In this document: piece after piece, positions 26,069 through 35,164 of the stretch
Layout of the letters: every line of letters starts with the position of its first letter
Position numbering within the stretch: the stretch's first letter is position 1
Assembly (NCBI RefSeq): GCF_029167105.1
Contig: NZ_JARFML010000036.1
Span: 1-64,000, forward strand
Direction: 5' to 3'
Length of the DNA: 64,000 bases
Source of the DNA: Bradyrhizobium yuanmingense
GTDB taxonomy: Bacteria > Pseudomonadota > Alphaproteobacteria > Rhizobiales > Xanthobacteraceae
The notes under the pieces: generated by a model
Seen by the model: the letters and a program-made list of their open reading frames with translations, nothing else
What the model was told of the DNA's origin: nothing
Database searches by the model: none
Position numbers and translations under genes: made by a program

Positions 26069-26776
26069 ATGAAACCGTATGTCATCTGCCTGATGCACTC
26101 CAGCCTCGACGGGCGCACGCATCCCAGCCGCTGGCGTCCGGAAGGCGCAGGCACGGACTGGTTCGAGAAGATCCACGATGAGCTTGGCGGCGATGCCTGG
26201 GTGATCGGCCGCGTCACGGGTTCGGAGTTCGCCAAGGGCAGGCCCTATCCCCCGACAGACGCGAAATTTCCCCGCGAAAACTGGTTCGCCCGGCGCGATG
26301 CGAAGACCTACGGCGTCGTGCTCGATGCTGAGGGCAAGATTGGCTGGGGGCGCGCGGAGATCGGCGGCGATCCGATCGTCGTCGTGCTGACCGAGAACGT
26401 CGCGGATTCGCATCTCGCCGGCCTCCGCGGCGAAGGCGTGTCCTACATCTTTGCCGGCAAATCCGAGATCGACCTCGCACTGACGCTGGACATTCTCAGC
26501 CGCGAGCTCGGCGTGAAGCGCCTGCTGGTGGAGGGCGGCGGCGTCGCCAACGGCGCCTTCCTGCGCGCCGGCCTGATCGACGAATTCAATCTGATCCTCA
26601 GCCCCGCGATCGACGGCGCGAAAGGCGCTCCCTTCGTGTTCGATTCGACCGAGGCGGAGAGCGACCGGCGCGCGCCGATCGCCGCGATGACGCTGGAGAG
26701 CACGCGCGAGCTCGGCGGCGGCGTCCTGCTGCTGCGCTATCTGATCCGGAACGATCCGCAAGCCGTGAGCCGGTAA
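26069..26776 (+). CDS. RibD C-terminal/dihydrofolate reductase-fold protein
   Basis: 235 aa from the ATG at 26069, with GAGG six bases upstream. The start KPYVICLMHSSLDGRTHPSR, the central GGDAWVIGRVTGSEF and KRLLVEGGGVANGAFLRAGL match the RibD C-terminal (dihydrofolate reductase-like) family, which reduces pterin- or pyrimidine-type substrates with NADPH. It lacks the N-terminal deaminase domain of true RibD, so the physiological substrate is open. Confidence 0.85.
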   Translation: MKPYVICLMHSSLDGRTHPSRWRPEGAGTDWFEKIHDELGGDAWVIGRVTGSEFAKGRPYPPTDAKFPRENWFARRDAKTYGVVLDAEGKIGWGRAEIGGDPIVVVLTENVADSHLAGLRGEGVSYIFAGKSEIDLALTLDILSRELGVKRLLVEGGGVANGAFLRAGLIDEFNLILSPAIDGAKGAPFVFDSTEAESDRRAPIAAMTLESTRELGGGVLLLRYLIRNDPQAVSR

Positions 26777-26785
26777 GGCGCGGCC

Positions 26786-28054
26786 ATGTCCGATTCGTCC
26801 GAGCACATCGTCATCGTCGGCGCCGGCGCGGCCGGCCTGATGGCGGCGCGCGAGCTGGCGCGTGCCGGCCGCAAGGTGACGATCCTGGAGGCGCGCCAGC
26901 GCTGCGGCGGCCGCATTCATCCGCTGCCGGCCTCGGAGTTCGGCTATGCCGCCGACGGCGGCGCTGAGTTCGTCCATGGCGAAGCGCCGGTCACCCGCGC
27001 ATTGCTGCGCGAGGCCGGCCTGTCGCTTTCCGAGATCGAAGGCGAGCAGTGGCGCTTTGACGGGACGAAGCTCACGCGCGAGCGCGACGATCCTCATGAG
27101 GCGGAGCTTCAGGCCGTGCTGGGGGAATTGAAGGACGACCTCACGGTCGCCGACTTCCTGCGCCGGCATTTTGCAGGCGACGACTACGCGCCGCTGCGCC
27201 GTTCGATCGAGCGGATGGTCGAGGGCTATGACGCGGCCGATCCCGAGCGCGCCTCCACGCTGGCGCTGCGCGCGGAATGGATGGACGGCGGGCACGCTCC
27301 GCAGGCGCGCATCGAAGGCGGCTACGGCGCGATGATCGACGTGATGACGGCCGACTGCCGCAGGCACGGCGTCACCATCCGCCTCGGCAGCGTCGTGTCG
27401 GCGATTGCCGAGGAGGGCGGCGCGGTGATCGTTCGCTGCGCCGGCGGCGACGTGCACGCCTGCGACCGCGTGATCCTCGCCGTGCCGCTGCCGCTGCTGC
27501 GCGAGATCGCGCTGCCGGCAGGCGCGCGTGCGAAGCTGGCTGCTGTCGACGACATCGGCTTCGGCAATGTCATCAAGATCCTGCTGCGCTTCGCCCGGCC
27601 ATGGTGGCGCGAGCGCAAGGAAGAGCTCGCCGATATGACCTTCCTGCTGTCGGATGAGGCGATCCCGGTCTGGTGGACGCGCTACCCGGACCAGCATCCC
27701 GTGCTGACGGGCTGGTTCGGCGGACCGCGCACGGCGGAGCTGGAAAGCCTCGACCCGCAAGCGTTGATCGATGCCGGGCTCGGCTCGCTCGCCGCAATCT
27801 TCGGCCTGCCGCGCGATCACATCGCGCGCGAGCTGGTGGCGTCCGCCGCGACCAACTGGGCGCATGATCCGTTCGCACGCGGCGCCTATTCGTGGGCGAC
27901 GCCGCGCACCCGCGCGGCACAGGCGATCCTCGCGTGTGGCGACGGCTTGGTGCTGTTTTCCGGTGAAGCGCTCTATCGCGGCCGCGACATGGGCACGGTC
28001 GAGGCGGCACTGGCGAGTGGCCTGGAGACGGCGGGCACGATCCTGCGGGGATAA
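26786..28054 (+). CDS. Flavin-containing amine oxidase
   Basis: 422 aa. N-terminal FAD-binding motif VIVGAGAAGLMAARELARAG with the ILEARQRCGGRI follow-up typical of amine oxidases, and a C-terminal FAD contact LFSGEALYRGRDMGTVEAA. The central region (MDGGHAPQARIEGGYGAMID) fits polyamine/monoamine oxidases. It is expected to deaminate an amine with release of hydrogen peroxide; the substrate is unknown. It is nine bases downstream of the RibD-like gene and is followed by a shared terminator. Confidence 0.88.
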   Translation: MSDSSEHIVIVGAGAAGLMAARELARAGRKVTILEARQRCGGRIHPLPASEFGYAADGGAEFVHGEAPVTRALLREAGLSLSEIEGEQWRFDGTKLTRERDDPHEAELQAVLGELKDDLTVADFLRRHFAGDDYAPLRRSIERMVEGYDAADPERASTLALRAEWMDGGHAPQARIEGGYGAMIDVMTADCRRHGVTIRLGSVVSAIAEEGGAVIVRCAGGDVHACDRVILAVPLPLLREIALPAGARAKLAAVDDIGFGNVIKILLRFARPWWRERKEELADMTFLLSDEAIPVWWTRYPDQHPVLTGWFGGPRTAELESLDPQALIDAGLGSLAAIFGLPRDHIARELVASAATNWAHDPFARGAYSWATPRTRAAQAILACGDGLVLFSGEALYRGRDMGTVEAALASGLETAGTILRG

Positions 28055-28090
28055 TAAAAAAGAGACCCGCATCTCTGCGGGCCTCTCGTC
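28052..28090. terminator. Bidirectional rho-independent terminator
   Basis: A hairpin at 28061-28087 (arms AGAGACCCGC and GCGGGCCTCT, one mismatched pair) is flanked by an A-run on the left and a T-rich stretch on the right. It lies between two convergent genes and can serve both. Confidence 0.75.
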
Positions 28091-28098
28091 TTTCCGTT

Positions 28099-28398
28099 TT
28101 ACCAGCGGCCGCCGCCGAAGCTGAACGTCACGCCGGGGCCTCCGCCGTAATAGCCGTACGGTCCACCGCCGTAATAGCCGTGGTGCCGCGGATAATAGCC
28201 GTAGCTCCTGTAATAGGGCCGGTAATAGCCGTGATGATGCCGCCAATGATGATGCCGGTACCTGCGGTGCGCGCTGATGTCGGTGGTCTGGCTTTCCTGC
28301 GCGGTCTGCTTGGCACTTGCGCCGCTGCCGGTCGCGTTCGCTGATCCGCCGGCCAACGCCACAGTACCGAGGGCGATCGCAGCAATGAGATATTTCAT
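28099..28398 (-). CDS. Exported Gly/Tyr/His-rich small protein
   Basis: 99 aa from the ATG at 28398. A signal peptide (MKYLIAAIALGTVALAGGSANA) precedes a low-complexity mature part with HRRYRHHHWRHHH, many tyrosines (YYRPYYRSYGYY) and GYYGGG repeats. Similar short secreted proteins are common in Bradyrhizobium, but none has a known role. Histidine clusters might bind metals. It converges on the amine oxidase gene across a shared terminator. Confidence 0.75.
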   Translation of the reverse strand: MKYLIAAIALGTVALAGGSANATGSGASAKQTAQESQTTDISAHRRYRHHHWRHHHGYYRPYYRSYGYYPRHHGYYGGGPYGYYGGGPGVTFSFGGGRW

Positions 28399-28632
28399 GT
28401 CATCACTCCAGTTGAAGGTCGCGTGACAACACATGAGCATCCCCCGCGTTCCTGCCCGCGCGGGCGTCGAAACGACGCAGATTTCAGTTCCCCGATGAAC
28501 ACGCGTTAACGTTTGTGAACGACTGAAGGCTGCGCGTTCTTTCGTCGCATGAACGAGGCGTGGCTCTCGCGCAAGGAGCACTAAGCGCGTCCGGGACACG
28601 AGAGTGGCGCACGCAGATCTTCGCAAACACTT

Positions 28633-28980
28633 TCACGGATGCGGATCGGGAAAGCCGTGCCGCTCGGCGAGCGCAGCGAGGATCGCGTCCTTGTCTGCGA
28701 TGAAGGCTCGGCCATGATAGCTGCCAGTCTGATGCGGCGAGGTCGCCCCAGTCGCGAGCACGAGCAGCGGCAGCGATTGATTCTCCTCGCCGAGCAGCGC
28801 GATCACGGCTTGCCGCGGCCGTGGCCAGGGAATCCGCTCGACCTCGAGCTTCTCGGCGAGCTGTGGAAATGAGGCCAGCACGCCCTCGATCAGCGCGCAG
28901 TGCCAGCAATAGAAGCGCCTGCCCGGAAAGGCCGGATCCTCGAAGCCGGGGCGCAGCAGAAACAGGCGGTCACGTTTCAT
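28633..28980 (-). CDS. DUF3088 domain-containing protein
   Basis: 115 aa from the ATG at 28980. Starts MKRDRLFLLRPGFEDPAFPG, followed by RFYCWHCALIEGVLA with a CWHC pair reminiscent of a thioredoxin-like active site; the chain then reads like a truncated thioredoxin fold. DUF3088 is widespread in rhizobia and has no assigned role. A 234-bp gap with no gene separates it from the next gene downstream. Confidence 0.82.
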   Translation of the reverse strand: MKRDRLFLLRPGFEDPAFPGRRFYCWHCALIEGVLASFPQLAEKLEVERIPWPRPRQAVIALLGEENQSLPLLVLATGATSPHQTGSYHGRAFIADKDAILAALAERHGFPDPHP

Positions 28981-29032
28981 GGGTCGCTCCGTGGCATCAT
29001 CGCGATCGTACACGTTGACGCCAGCGGACGAG

Positions 29033-29623
29033 TTACTTGAACGGATCCTGGATCGACGGGGCCGACTGGCGGATGCGGCGCACGCTCACCGGGGTGCCGT
29101 CGGAGACGAACAGCAGCTCGTATTTGCGGCCCTCGCTGTCGGTCGCCGAGCAGGTAACGTCGTTCACCTTCCTGGCGGCGAAGTTGCCGGTCTGGCGGCA
29201 GATGCCGGTCGAGGTCTGCTCGGCGGGCACCGGCAGGCCATCGACCTTGGGGCGGTTCTTGGAGTTGAGCAGCACGCGGTCGATCCGCAGCTCGTAGGAA
29301 TTGTCGTCGGCGCGCTTGCCGTTCTCGCCGGAGAACGACACCACGTGGCTGTCATCGGAGGGATCGTCGACCGCGACCGCGAAATTGACCCGGCCCGTGT
29401 CGCCATGGGCATAGGCCACCGTCTTGCACGGGAAGGTGCGACCAGCGACCCTGAACGTCTTGCAGTGGCCGGACATCAGCGCCAGGAGGTCGATGAAGGC
29501 GTTCGGCTGCGCGGGCGGATTGTTGACCGGAATGGGCTTGGAAGCCTCGGCAAAACAAGGACTTGCCGCAACCACGAGCAGCGCGGCGAGGACCAATCGG
29601 CGAAGGTGCATCGTCGGGCTCAT
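29033..29623 (-). CDS. Exported hypothetical protein
   Basis: 196 aa from the ATG at 29623; an ATG at 29611 is also possible. Signal peptide LRRLVLAALLVVAASPCFA, then a periplasmic domain with four cysteines, two of which (SGHCKTF and TFPCKT) are close together. The remainder is beta-rich and ends in a polar tail. No family recognised. Confidence 0.75.
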   Translation of the reverse strand: MSPTMHLRRLVLAALLVVAASPCFAEASKPIPVNNPPAQPNAFIDLLALMSGHCKTFRVAGRTFPCKTVAYAHGDTGRVNFAVAVDDPSDDSHVVSFSGENGKRADDNSYELRIDRVLLNSKNRPKVDGLPVPAEQTSTGICRQTGNFAARKVNDVTCSATDSEGRKYELLFVSDGTPVSVRRIRQSAPSIQDPFK

Positions 29624-29699
29624 GAGCCAGAGGGGCATGGCGGCGGAACAGTTCCGCACCATAACCATCGAACCGCAAATTGGTTGCGATCCCGTTTGT

Positions 29700-29805
29700 G
29701 CTGCAAGTCCCGACTGGAATACCACCGCGTCAACCCCGACGGCGATTTGTCCAAATCGCCCGATCCGTCCCAACGGGGCACATGCCACCAGGGTGGTGTT
29801 TTTTT
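29700..29805 (+). ncRNA. Candidate small RNA with terminator
   Basis: Between two minus-strand genes, the plus strand carries a perfect 8-bp hairpin (29741-29760, loop GTCC) followed by a terminator hairpin CCACCAGGGTGGTG and seven T residues ending at 29805. No plus-strand protein gene lies within 1.6 kb upstream, so the terminator needs its own transcript. The 5' end is a guess and no promoter was identified. Confidence 0.45.
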
Positions 29806-29815
29806 CGTGGCGGAG

Positions 29816-31129
29816 CTAGCCCATCGCCGCCTGCCAGCGCGTGTCGCGGAAGGAGGGGCGGCGGTGGAGGCGGGCGTCCAGCACGGCGCGGGCGCGGGGC
29901 AGCTCACCGCTGCGCATGAGCGCGACGATATAGGTGTCCTCGATCAGCTCGCGCTGGGCGTGGCTGCCGCCGATGCGCACGACCTCGCCGAGCACGGGCG
30001 CGAGCATCTGCGCGCAAGTCCGGTAATCCTCATCGGCGAAAGCCGCGAGCGCGCGGAAGATCGCCGGCACCACAGGGCCCGCCGGCAGCTTGCCATCGGC
30101 CAGCCGCTGCTCGATCGCCGCAAGGCGGGCGGCGAGCGCTTCGCGATTCTGCGTCGCGGCTGCGAATAGCGCCATGTGGACGTCGGCAAAGGACAGACTC
30201 GATTTCGGAAACAGTTTTTGCGCGGCGGCGTCGGCTTCCTGCCAGAGCGCCTTCGGCACCGCATGACCGTACATCGACAGGCGCCATAGCAGCGAAGCGC
30301 TGTCGGTGATGACGTTGAGCGGCGGCGCCTGCGTGGCAGTGGGCCGAAGCACGTCGGCATAGATCGCGAGCGCCCGCGCCGCATCGCCATGCTCGAGCGC
30401 GCCGAGCGCCTGATGCCAGCTTATATGGCCGTGGAGGATTCCGGAGCGGTCATAAGCCGGGAGCCATTCGTCCACGAGACGATCGGCGTCCTCGATCGAT
30501 CCATCCTCGAACATCGCATGCAGCACCGCGTGCGCGGCGTGGGCATTGTCCCGGCGCAGATTGAAGCCGCGCTCGGTGACGGCGCGGCCGCGCGCGACGT
30601 CGCCATTCTCCGTCATCGCCCAGCCGGACATGGTCAGGAACCACCAGTCCTCGCCATAATGCGGCGCGACGCTATCGCAGAGCTCGTGCCGGGCGCGATC
30701 GTGATCGGCCATGCCGGAGAAGGCGAACAGGCCGAACGCGCCGAGCGGCAGCGACAGCACGACAGCGTCGCGCGGCCATGCGTCGATATGCTTCAGCATC
30801 GATGCGATCGCCTCCGGCAGCCGGCCCTCGATCGCCAGCGCCAAGGTCTCGACATGCGAGCGCTCGCGCATCGAGCCGCGCTTCATCACCAGCTCGCGCG
30901 CCAGCGCCGCCTTCTGCCGTGCCAGATCGCCCTGCTGGTAGAAGGCATGAACGCGGCCGCGGGCGATATGGGCCAGCGCGAAATCAGGATCGGCCGCGAT
31001 CGCGCGCTCCAGCGTCTCCGCCGTGCCGGTCCATCCCGCGAGCATGAGGTCGACGCCGTCGCGATAGGCACTTGCCGCCTCGTGCGATGAGTTCGAGAGC
31101 GGCAGGCCGTAGCGGTCTTCAAGCCCCAT
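29816..31129 (-). CDS. Tetratricopeptide-repeat protein, TTC38-like
   Basis: 437 aa, helical throughout, with TPR-like helix pairs such as LERAIAADPDFALAHIARGR and GALEHGDAARALAIYADVL. Length and order (SSHEAASAYRDGVDLMLAGW at the start, HALLH-type helices, SGILHGHISWHQALGALE) match the TTC38 family of uncharacterised proteins. No signal peptide. The ATG at 31129 overlaps the nominal frame of the broken aldo/keto reductase upstream. Probably a cytoplasmic scaffold or enzyme-like protein of unknown role. Confidence 0.8.
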   Translation of the reverse strand: MGLEDRYGLPLSNSSHEAASAYRDGVDLMLAGWTGTAETLERAIAADPDFALAHIARGRVHAFYQQGDLARQKAALARELVMKRGSMRERSHVETLALAIEGRLPEAIASMLKHIDAWPRDAVVLSLPLGAFGLFAFSGMADHDRARHELCDSVAPHYGEDWWFLTMSGWAMTENGDVARGRAVTERGFNLRRDNAHAAHAVLHAMFEDGSIEDADRLVDEWLPAYDRSGILHGHISWHQALGALEHGDAARALAIYADVLRPTATQAPPLNVITDSASLLWRLSMYGHAVPKALWQEADAAAQKLFPKSSLSFADVHMALFAAATQNREALAARLAAIEQRLADGKLPAGPVVPAIFRALAAFADEDYRTCAQMLAPVLGEVVRIGGSHAQRELIEDTYIVALMRSGELPRARAVLDARLHRRPSFRDTRWQAAMG

Positions 31130-31144
31130 GATCGTCTCCCGCCC

Positions 31145-31949
31145 TCAAGCCGTCCGCGCGCGGCGGCCTTCGATCGGATAGGCCGGGTCGTTGTAGCCTG
31201 GCGTCGAGGGATGGCCCGGCGTCACCAGGCGGTCGATCAGCGCCTCGTCCTCCGCGGTGAAACGATAGTCGAGCGCGCTGATGTAGCCGTCCCATTGCTC
31301 CTCGGTGCGGGGACCGGCGATCACCGACGAAACGAACGCGGAGTTGAGCACCCAGCCGACCGCGAACTGGCCGGCGGTGATGCCTTTCTTCTCGGCGTGA
31401 ACCTTGATCTCCTGCGCAAGCTGGCTGGCTCGCCGCGGGCCGGTCGATGCCGAGGCGGTCGCAGATGTTGCAGATCTCGGCGACGCGCCAGGCGCGGTAG
31501 TTCGAGACGCCGAAATAGCGCACCTTGCCGGCGTGGATCAGGTCGCCCATGGCGCGCACCGTTTCCTCCAACGGCGTGGCATGGTCTTCCTTGTGCAGAT
31601 AGTAGATGTCGATGTGATCGGTGCCGAGCCGCATCAAGCTCTCGTCCGCCGCCTGCAACACCCAGCGCCGCGACAGCCCGCCGCGATTGGGATCATTGCC
31701 CATGGGGTTGGCAAGCTTTGTGGCAAGCACCCAGGCGCCACGATTGCGGGCGATGGCGCGGCCGACGACCTCCTCGGAGGCGCCTTTCGAATAAGCGTCC
31801 GCCGTGTCGATGAAATTTATCCCGGCGTCGCGTGCCTTGTCGATGATGCGCTTTGAGGTGGCTTCATCGGTCGGCCCGCCGAACATCATGGTGCCGAGAC
31901 AGATCGGCGACACTTTCAGGCCGCTCCGGCCGAGCTGGCGGTATTGCAT
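31145..31949 (-). pseudogene. Aldo/keto reductase with internal deletion
   Basis: From the ATG at 31949, 176 codons encode a normal aldo/keto reductase start with the catalytic tetrad Asp48, Tyr53, Lys78 and His119. At about 31,420 the frame changes: after RPAASQP the homology resumes in another frame as LAQEIKVHAEKKGITAGQFA and runs to TAA at 31145 (WDGYISALDYRFTAEDEALI). Compared with the usual ~345 residues, about 75-80 residues of the barrel are missing. The deletion also shifts frame, so no full enzyme can be made. Confidence 0.85.
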
Positions 31950-31997
31950 GGGCGGATCCTCGATGTCTTTATGGAGCGCAGCATAGCCGCCTGGTTC

Positions 31998-32079
31998 CGT
32001 CATTGCGAGCGCAGCGAAGCAATCCAGAGATGCATCCGCGGAGAGATTCCTGGATTGCTTCGCTGCGCTCGCAATGACG
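31998..32079. repeat. Palindromic repeat, perfect 30-bp arms
   Basis: Arms 31998-32027 and 32050-32079 are perfect inverted copies separated by 22 bp. Both contain GAAGCAATCCAG or its complement. A diverged copy of the same family is at 45539-45661, so this is a dispersed intergenic element. Confidence 0.85.
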
Positions 32080-32105
32080 GCAGAGGGCGATGGCTGCCTG
32101 ACCGG

Positions 32106-32531
32106 CTATCCCGGCCCCTTCAGGATCTTGAACACGCCGTTCGCCATCACGATGCAGCGGTCGTCCACGGTCACCTCGGTGCTCATGAAGATCAGGCTGC
32201 GGGTCGAGCGCACCACGCGCGGACGGGAGATCAGGGTGTCGCCGATCTGGCCGGCCTCGACGAAATGGGTGTCGAGCTGCACCGTCGCCAAGTACTCCTT
32301 GCCGGAGACGTAACGGGCCGTCATGCCGCAGGTGCGATCGGCGAACGTCATCATCACGCCGCCCTGGACCATGCCGCGGCGGTTGTGGTGCTTGTCCTCG
32401 GTCGCGAGCGCGAACTCGTAATGGCCGTCGACCTTGCGCTCCCACAACGGGCCGATCAGATGCAGGAAGCCCGTGGTCTCCAGGATGCTCCAGCCCTCTG
32501 ATTTCAACCTTGCGGCGGCCTTGCTGGTCAT
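32106..32531 (-). CDS. PaaI-type hotdog-fold thioesterase
   Basis: 141 aa from the ATG at 32531. The segment HHNRRGMVQGGVMMTFADRT is the hotdog helix region in which the glycine pair and a nearby aspartate or asparagine serve acyl-CoA hydrolysis in the PaaI family. Strands YLATVQLDTHFVEAGQIGD and RSLIFMSTEVTVDD complete the fold. It probably hydrolyses an acyl- or aryl-CoA; the substrate is unknown. It stands alone, beside a palindromic repeat. Confidence 0.85.
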   Translation of the reverse strand: MTSKAAARLKSEGWSILETTGFLHLIGPLWERKVDGHYEFALATEDKHHNRRGMVQGGVMMTFADRTCGMTARYVSGKEYLATVQLDTHFVEAGQIGDTLISRPRVVRSTRSLIFMSTEVTVDDRCIVMANGVFKILKGPG

Positions 32532-32601
32532 GTCGTCGTCCGTCCTTGCAATGCGATGTCTCCTCGTTTCATCAGATGCAGTCCTGGTGTAGTCAAGGAT
32601 C

Positions 32602-33228
32602 ATGAGAGCGTTCGACGATGCCACCAGACGGAATATCGCAGAGGCCTGCGCGGCCTTCGCGCGGCTGCCCGACACAGCCGAGCCGTCGGCGCTGAAGCGC
32701 GCCGCGGTGGTGCTGGCGCTGACCGAATCCGACGACGGTGGCGACACCGCCTTCCTGCTCACCAGGCGCGCCTCGCACCTGCGCGCCCATCGCGGCCAAT
32801 GGGCGCTGCCCGGCGGACGCTGCGATGCCGGCGAGACGCCGGTCGAGGCGGCGCTGCGCGAGCTCGATGAGGAGCTCGCACTCGCGCTGTCAGGCGATGC
32901 GGTGCTCGGCCTGCTCGACGATTATCCGACGCGCTCGGGCTATCTGATCACGCCGGTCGTGGTCTGGGCGGCCGACAGTGCTGCGATCCGCCCGAACCCG
33001 GACGAGGTCGCCTCCGTTCATCGCATCGCGCTGGCCACGATCGAGCGCGACGATGCCTTCGATTTCACGGAGATCCCCGAGAGCAGCCGCCGCGTGATCC
33101 GCTTCCATCACCAGATGAGCCTGATCCATGCTCCGACCGCGGCGCTGATCTACCAGTTCCGCGAGGTGCTGGCGGGGCGGCACACCCGCGTCACCGACCT
33201 GGAACAGCCGGTATTCGCCTGGACGTGA
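32602..33228 (+). CDS. NUDIX hydrolase, CoA pyrophosphatase-like
   Basis: 208 aa. The Nudix box reads GGRCDAGE...RELDEEL near residues 72-92, with the last conserved glycine replaced by alanine. The preceding strand FLLTRRASHLRAHRGQWALP and total length fit the CoA/acyl-CoA diphosphatase group. It is divergent from the thioesterase gene, with about 70 bp between starts, which fits a shared theme of CoA ester metabolism, though this is inference. Confidence 0.87.
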   Translation: MRAFDDATRRNIAEACAAFARLPDTAEPSALKRAAVVLALTESDDGGDTAFLLTRRASHLRAHRGQWALPGGRCDAGETPVEAALRELDEELALALSGDAVLGLLDDYPTRSGYLITPVVVWAADSAAIRPNPDEVASVHRIALATIERDDAFDFTEIPESSRRVIRFHHQMSLIHAPTAALIYQFREVLAGRHTRVTDLEQPVFAWT

Positions 33229-33284
33229 CGATGGTAAACGGCGCGTTAACGCGACGGTTACCGGATGCCTGCTAAGAAGGCAGC

Positions 33285-34502
33285 ATGCATCATTCGATTC
33301 GAAACAAATTGGCGCTGGTTCCGCTCGCGCTCGTCCTGATCTCGCCCGCGGCGCGCGGCGCCGAGGCCGACGCGCTGTCGCCCGCCGTTCGCAATGCCAA
33401 CGCCCAGCTGCTGTCGCAGTTTTTCGCGCAAGGCGCGGCGGCTTCGCCGGCCGTGCTCGAATATCGCCGCAAGCTCGCCGAATATCAGGCCGCGCGCGCC
33501 GCCTTCGATGCCGAGGCCGGCGCCTATTGGAGCCAGATCTCCGAGAAGCGGAAGACCCGCAACGCCAAGCGGCGCAATGGGCAGCAGGTCACGCTCGATG
33601 ATTACGTGCTGGAGCATCCGCCGCTCTATACCGGGCCGAAGAAGCCGGTGAATCCGGAGCCGGAGGAAACGCCTGACCGCCCCACAAGGAGGCCGATCCC
33701 GGTCGTCGCCGATTTCCTGCGTGCGGCGCAGGAACTCTACCAGTTCACGCCGCAACGCCCGTCCAGCGAGCTCGAGTTCAAGCGCGCCTATGCGCGCTAC
33801 GCTCTGGCCCATGGCCTGACGCGCGAGCAGGCGGTGCGCGTCTATTCGTTCGAGACCGGCGGCACCGGCAGTTACGACGTGCAGGCGGGCATCGAGCATG
33901 GCGGCAAGCGCGCGATCTCGACCGCGATGGGCTACAACCAGCTGCTCACAACCAACAGCGTCGAACTGCTCGCTGAGCAGGGCCATGAACTGATCCGCGC
34001 GCTTTCCGAGAAGGTGGCGCGCACATCAGGACCGGCGCGGCCTGCGCTCGAGCACAAGCTCGCTGTCCTGAAGAAGATGGTGGCGCACGCGAAGTCGGTG
34101 CCCGATACCTGGTCGGAGCACGAGAAGATGGGCGCTACGCCGCAGGGCTGGGCCATGCATGCGATGGTTCTCGACATCGATATCGGTCCGATGCTGCAGA
34201 CCCACAAGCTGCTGACTTCGGTGCATTTCGCCCGGGCCAAGGGCCACACGCGCCCGCTCTCCGCGGCCGAGCTCGAGATGATGAACCTCACCGGCGACGG
34301 CACCGGCCTCGACATGGTGACGATGCCGCAGGCGATGCGCGAGCGGGTGCCGACCTCGAACTTCTTCCAGCGCGGCGGCTATGAGCGCAACCCGGTCGCG
34401 ATCCGCCACAACACGGTGGCGAAGCTGCTGGCCGTGACGGACGAGCGCATGGACGTGAACAGCGGCAAAGCCGGCGCAAGGGAATTGGCGGCGGCGTTTT
34501 AA
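33285..34502 (+). CDS. Exported protein with lysozyme-like signature
   Basis: 405 aa. Signal peptide (LALVPLALVLISPAARGAEA). A polar N-terminal region of about 130 residues is followed by a domain with YSFETGGTGSYDVQAG and KRAISTAMGYNQLL. A glutamate near the start of such a block and a later S-A-x-GYxQ element recall lytic transglycosylase domains. The assignment is tentative. It starts 56 bp after the Nudix gene. Confidence 0.65.
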   Translation: MHHSIRNKLALVPLALVLISPAARGAEADALSPAVRNANAQLLSQFFAQGAAASPAVLEYRRKLAEYQAARAAFDAEAGAYWSQISEKRKTRNAKRRNGQQVTLDDYVLEHPPLYTGPKKPVNPEPEETPDRPTRRPIPVVADFLRAAQELYQFTPQRPSSELEFKRAYARYALAHGLTREQAVRVYSFETGGTGSYDVQAGIEHGGKRAISTAMGYNQLLTTNSVELLAEQGHELIRALSEKVARTSGPARPALEHKLAVLKKMVAHAKSVPDTWSEHEKMGATPQGWAMHAMVLDIDIGPMLQTHKLLTSVHFARAKGHTRPLSAAELEMMNLTGDGTGLDMVTMPQAMRERVPTSNFFQRGGYERNPVAIRHNTVAKLLAVTDERMDVNSGKAGARELAAAF

Positions 34503-34522
34503 CTTGTCCTGCATTCCTCCGC

Positions 34523-34625
34523 TGTCATGCCCCGGCTTGACCGGGGCATCCAGTACGCGCGGCTTCCCATTGAGATCACAATGGCCTCTGGAATACTGGA
34601 TCGTCCGCCTTCGCGGACGATGACA
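34523..34625. repeat. Dispersed intergenic palindromic element
   Basis: Outer arms TGTCATGCCCC... and ...GGACGATGACA pair at their tips, with the ATCCAGTA/TACTGGAT pair inside. It contains GGCTTGACCGGGGCATCCAG, a variant of the motif seen at 36936-37015. Confidence 0.7.
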
Positions 34626-34665
34626 CCGGGTGTGTTGCGGCTGCGTCGCGCCTCCGCCTTGAGCC

Positions 34666-34971
34666 CTACTGGTCCGGCCCGAACTTGAACTTGCCGTCGC
34701 CCTCCAGATACGGGCCGGTGCGCATGTAGAGCTGGCCGTTGTGGCCGATGAAGAACAGCGTGCCCTTGGGCACCTTCTTGGCGCCCTTCAAGAGCTCGCC
34801 GGCGTTGCTGGTGCCCATCTTGTAGGAATAGGTCTTGCCGTCCTTGTCGTAGGCATAGCCGGTGTCGGACTTCAGCTCCCAGGGGGTCGCTGCGGTTTGC
34901 GCCAATGCGGGCACTGCCAATGCGCCGAGCGCGGCTGCGATTGCAAATGTCTTGATTGAAAATGCCGTCAT
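34666..34971 (-). CDS. Small exported hypothetical protein
   Basis: 101 aa from the ATG at 34971. Signal peptide (FAIAAALGALAVPALAQ) followed by an ~75-residue soluble domain with many lysines and glycines: KDGKTYSYKMGTSNAGELLK and LFFIGHNGQLYM. No cysteine in the mature part. Periplasmic, function unknown. Confidence 0.72.
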   Translation of the reverse strand: MTAFSIKTFAIAAALGALAVPALAQTAATPWELKSDTGYAYDKDGKTYSYKMGTSNAGELLKGAKKVPKGTLFFIGHNGQLYMRTGPYLEGDGKFKFGPDQ

Positions 34972-35164
34972 CCCATCCTCCCAAGATCGGGACATTCCAA
35001 GATTGAACAAATCACGAACGCTGCGTCCCGGTCAATTTGCGATAGCGCCGCAGCGCATCACGTCTTGCCCAGCAGTTTGTGATTTTCCCTCCGTCCCTTC
35101 GCGACTATGTTCCGCTTTCCGTCTAGAACGCAACTCGACAAAAATATTGGTGGGGGTGATTCGA

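Noticed and set aside
25991..28246. A 751-codon minus-strand frame opposite the RibD-like and amine oxidase genes
   Set aside because: It is explained by GC bias; the sense genes have clear FAD and reductase motifs.
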